From contig SFCY01000104.1 of NCBI GenBank assembly GCA_004558865.1, forward strand, positions 1 to 8,040: 8,040 nt of DNA, written 5' to 3'. Position 1 is the stretch's first letter, and every line of letters starts with the position of its first letter. Positions 6,950 to 8,040 of the stretch are shown here, piece by piece. The position numbers were made by a program, and so were the translations under genes. A model generated the notes under the pieces. That model was not told the origin of the DNA, did not search any database, and saw nothing but the letters and a program-made list of their open reading frames with translations. This DNA is from Bacteroidales bacterium (lineage in GTDB: Bacteria > Bacteroidota > Bacteroidia > Bacteroidales > Bacteroidaceae).

Positions 6950-7351
6950 TCAGACCCCCGTGCGGCGCAGCAGCTTCTCGCGGTCGTGGGTCCAGATGTG
7001 GGTCATGCTGTCTATGTCGTCCGGCTCTGCGAAATCCGTCACCACGAGCATGTAGGTGTCGGTGAGGGCGTCGTGGTCGATACGCAGTTCCACAAAATAC
7101 TCGTCGTGGCCCTCGTCCTCACTCCAGCGGAAGCGGAAGGCGCGGTACTTGTCGCGCTCCAGCACCCGGGCATGCCTCACCTCCTTCTCGCCCATGGGAG
7201 AGCCCCATGTCACAGTCAGCATCCCGTCGTTGTCCTCCACCTCGTCGGCCATCCAGCGCGAGAGGCCCTCGCAGGAGCTGATGAGCTGCCAGATGATGGA
7301 TTTCGAGCGGCTGTGCAGCTCGTATTCGATTGTGAGTTTCTCCTTTTCCAT
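6950..7351 (-). CDS. START-like domain protein (small, SRPBCC/AHSA1-like fold)
   Basis: A soluble protein of 133 residues with no signal peptide or membrane segment. It resembles the single-domain START-like proteins of Bacteroidetes, which belong to the Bet v1/SRPBCC superfamily, where a beta-sheet wraps around a long C-terminal helix to form a ligand pocket. It opens with a charged strand (MEKEKLTIEYELHSRS), then an IWQLIS helix, LSRWMADEVED (30-40), alternating strands (TVTWG, RFRWSEDE, EYFVELRID, LVVTDFAEPDD), and a C-terminal helix from about 112 with DREKLLRR. The ligand and role are unknown. The gene starts at the ATG at 7349-7351, has its own promoter about 100 nt upstream, and lies 87 nt upstream of the permease gene on the same strand. 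Partial read-through into the permease gene is possible, but a cell-envelope role would be a guess. The fold call comes from family recognition, not a search. Confidence 0.8.
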   Translation of the reverse strand: MEKEKLTIEYELHSRSKSIIWQLISSCEGLSRWMADEVEDNDGMLTVTWGSPMGEKEVRHARVLERDKYRAFRFRWSEDEGHDEYFVELRIDHDALTDTYMLVVTDFAEPDDIDSMTHIWTHDREKLLRRTGV

Positions 7352-7457
7352 TCTTTTTCTGCCAATGACCGTTTTCCGTCCCGCCCTCAGCCGGATGTCG
7401 CCTGCGCCAGTCTGGAGAGCGGAGGTTCAGCCTATTAATTATAAGATGTAACGCCTA

Positions 7458-7487
7458 CAAAAATACATATTTTTGTCCTAATTGCAA
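7458..7487 (-). promoter_or_regulatory. Promoter of the START-like gene
   Basis: On the minus strand TATTTTTG (7458-7465) fits the -7 element TAnnTTTG, and a TTG -33 box (7485-7487) lies exactly 19 nt further upstream. The implied leader to the ATG at 7351 is about 100 nt and GC-rich. The -7 element is one half of a palindrome (7458-7475). Confidence 0.65.
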
Positions 7488-7505
7488 TAAAAAAGCGTGT
7501 TATTT

Positions 7506-7537
7506 TTTGGTTAATAAAAAAAATAGCATTACCTTTG
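7506..7537 (+). promoter_or_regulatory. Promoter of the tRNA gene
   Basis: TTTG at 7506-7509 and TACCTTTG at 7530-7537 are separated by 20 nt of A-rich sequence, which matches the Bacteroidetes housekeeping promoter. The tRNA begins 28 nt after the -7 element. It points away from the START-like gene promoter, so this stretch is a divergent control region. Confidence 0.8.
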
Positions 7538-7565
7538 CACCTGCAAACAGACGAATGCCTGTGAT

Positions 7566-7639
7566 GGCGGGATAGCTCAGCTGGTTAGAGCGTCGGATTC
7601 ATAATCCGGAGGTCGTGGGATCGTGGCCCACCCCCGCTA
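7566..7639 (+). tRNA. tRNA with CAT anticodon (elongator Met, or Ile2)
   Basis: A 74-nt cloverleaf can be drawn. The acceptor stem is 7566-7572 with 7632-7638, the D arm is GCTC/GAGC (7575-7578, 7588-7591), and the anticodon arm is 7593-7597 with 7605-7609 around TTCATAA, with CAT at 7600-7602. The variable loop has 5 nt, the T stem is 7615-7619 with 7627-7631, and the discriminator base is A (7639). CCA is not encoded. The anticodon stem lacks the three G-C pairs of initiator tRNA, so it is an elongator Met or a lysidine-modified Ile tRNA; elongator Met seems more likely. Oddities are a T loop reading ATCGTGG, where the normally conserved T54 and A58 are A and T, an A-C mismatch at the inner end of the acceptor stem, and a G-T first pair. 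It has a clear promoter and terminator, so it is probably expressed. Confidence 0.88.
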
Positions 7640-7650
7640 CACTGAAAATC

Positions 7651-7687
7651 AAGGAGTTACGAAGATTTCGTAACTCCTTTTTCTTTT
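7651..7687 (+). terminator. Intrinsic terminator after the tRNA
   Basis: AAGGAGTTACGAA (7651-7663) pairs perfectly with 7667-7679 around a short GAT loop and is followed by TTTCTTTT. The stem can be read as 12-13 bp. It begins 11 nt after the tRNA end. Confidence 0.92.
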
Positions 7688-7690
7688 ATC

Positions 7691-7712
7691 GGGAAAACAA
7701 TGGGAAAACATT
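7691..7712. repeat. 11-bp tandem direct repeat beside the tRNA terminator
   Basis: GGGAAAACAAT at 7691-7701 is followed at once by GGGAAAACATT at 7702-7712, two copies differing at one base. It lies just outside the tRNA terminator, where the composition turns AT-rich. Short direct repeats like this occur at recombinase binding sites, but no integrase is visible, so the function is unknown. Confidence 0.6.
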
Positions 7713-7775
7713 TTAGGCTTTATCCTACTCCTCAATCATTAACTTGTTCTATAACTTATACGAATCTTATTCGGT

Positions 7776-8040
7776 CTAAAGGCTTTCGGGGTCTTTCCCA
7801 TATTCATTATCGCCTTCACCTTCTGTTATAGATAGGTAAACTCCATAAAACATACCAAAGGGCAACAGATATATTAATTGCCACCAACCACTTTTGCCTA
7901 TGTCGTGAAGGCGCCTTGTGCTTACAGCGACAAGTGGGAGGATAGTGACTATATTAAATAATGAGAAAAATAATGAGAAGAGCAGAATTATCGGCTCAAT
8001 ATCATCTATTACTATAAGAAAAATGTAGGGCAATATGTTT
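7776..8040 (-). CDS. DUF805 family membrane protein (C-terminal part, runs off the window)
   Basis: About 88 codons of the 3' end of a gene that continues past the right edge; the start codon is not in the window. The visible protein has a hydrophobic stretch (IFLIVIDDIEPIILLFSLFF and onward), then the family hallmark RRLHDIGKSGWWQL, another membrane segment (IYLLPFGMFYGVYLSI) and a short tail ending NEYGKDPESL. DUF805 proteins are small inner-membrane proteins (typically 110-150 residues, 3-4 helices) of unknown function, with the R-R-x-H-D-x-G-x-S-G-W-W motif and an N-x-(Y/F)-G-x-x-P tail. Codon use and local composition are much more AT-rich than in the genes to the left. It converges on the tRNA gene, with about 90 nt between its stop codon and the tRNA terminator. 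The family call is firm; the role is not known. Confidence 0.9.
   Translation of the reverse strand, partial: NILPYIFLIVIDDIEPIILLFSLFFSLFNIVTILPLVAVSTRRLHDIGKSGWWQLIYLLPFGMFYGVYLSITEGEGDNEYGKDPESL

Noticed and set aside
6934..6957. Small GGGTC/GACCC hairpin around the stop codon of the START-like gene as a terminator
   Set aside because: The stem is only about 5 bp, encloses the stop codon, and is not followed by a T-run.
8031..8033. TTG as the start codon of the DUF805 gene
   Set aside because: The frame stays open to the window edge and the visible part lacks the N-terminal helices of the family, so the true start must lie outside.

Overview
The window looks like chromosomal DNA from the Bacteroidales, most likely a high-GC Prevotellaceae-type organism. 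The evidence is the protein set (RibBA fusion, long LptF/LptG-family permease, small START-like protein, PMCA-type P-ATPase), the mostly SD-less starts, and promoters matching the Bacteroidetes pattern TTTG/TTG, then about 19-20 nt, then TAnnTTTG. Coding DNA is about 60% GC or higher up to roughly position 7350. The right end is clearly more AT-rich.

Layout, left to right. Positions 1-196 hold no gene I can support, but include a very regular long hairpin (8-72). Positions 197-490 (+) read as the C-terminal remnant of a MATE-family efflux protein, with an insertion carrying an inverted duplication. Its tail converges on and slightly overlaps the end of the next gene. Then come four genes on the minus strand, listed here left to right: a calcium-type P-ATPase (471-3335), ribBA (3671-4882), an LptF/LptG-family permease (4940-6862) and a START-like protein (6950-7351). 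Transcription runs right to left. The START-like gene and the permease each have a recognisable promoter, ribBA is probably co-transcribed with the permease, and a strong hairpin just after the ribBA stop ends that unit. The ATPase follows after 335 nt of structured non-coding DNA with a G10 tract.

The region 7352-7565 is a divergent promoter region. One promoter reads left into the START-like gene and one reads right into a tRNA with a CAT anticodon (7566-7639), which is followed by a textbook terminator. Beyond it the sequence turns AT-rich, has an 11-bp tandem repeat, and ends in the C-terminal part of a DUF805 membrane protein (minus strand) that runs off the window.

Functionally these are mostly housekeeping genes: cation export, riboflavin precursor synthesis, probable lipopolysaccharide export, and methionine (or isoleucine-2) decoding. 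I see no defence system, CRISPR array, transposase or integrase, and no convincing undescribed multi-gene system. The points most worth a second look are the hairpin and broken MATE gene at the left edge, the G10 tract, the odd T loop of the tRNA, the extra membrane hairpin in the ATPase, and the tRNA-adjacent change in composition.
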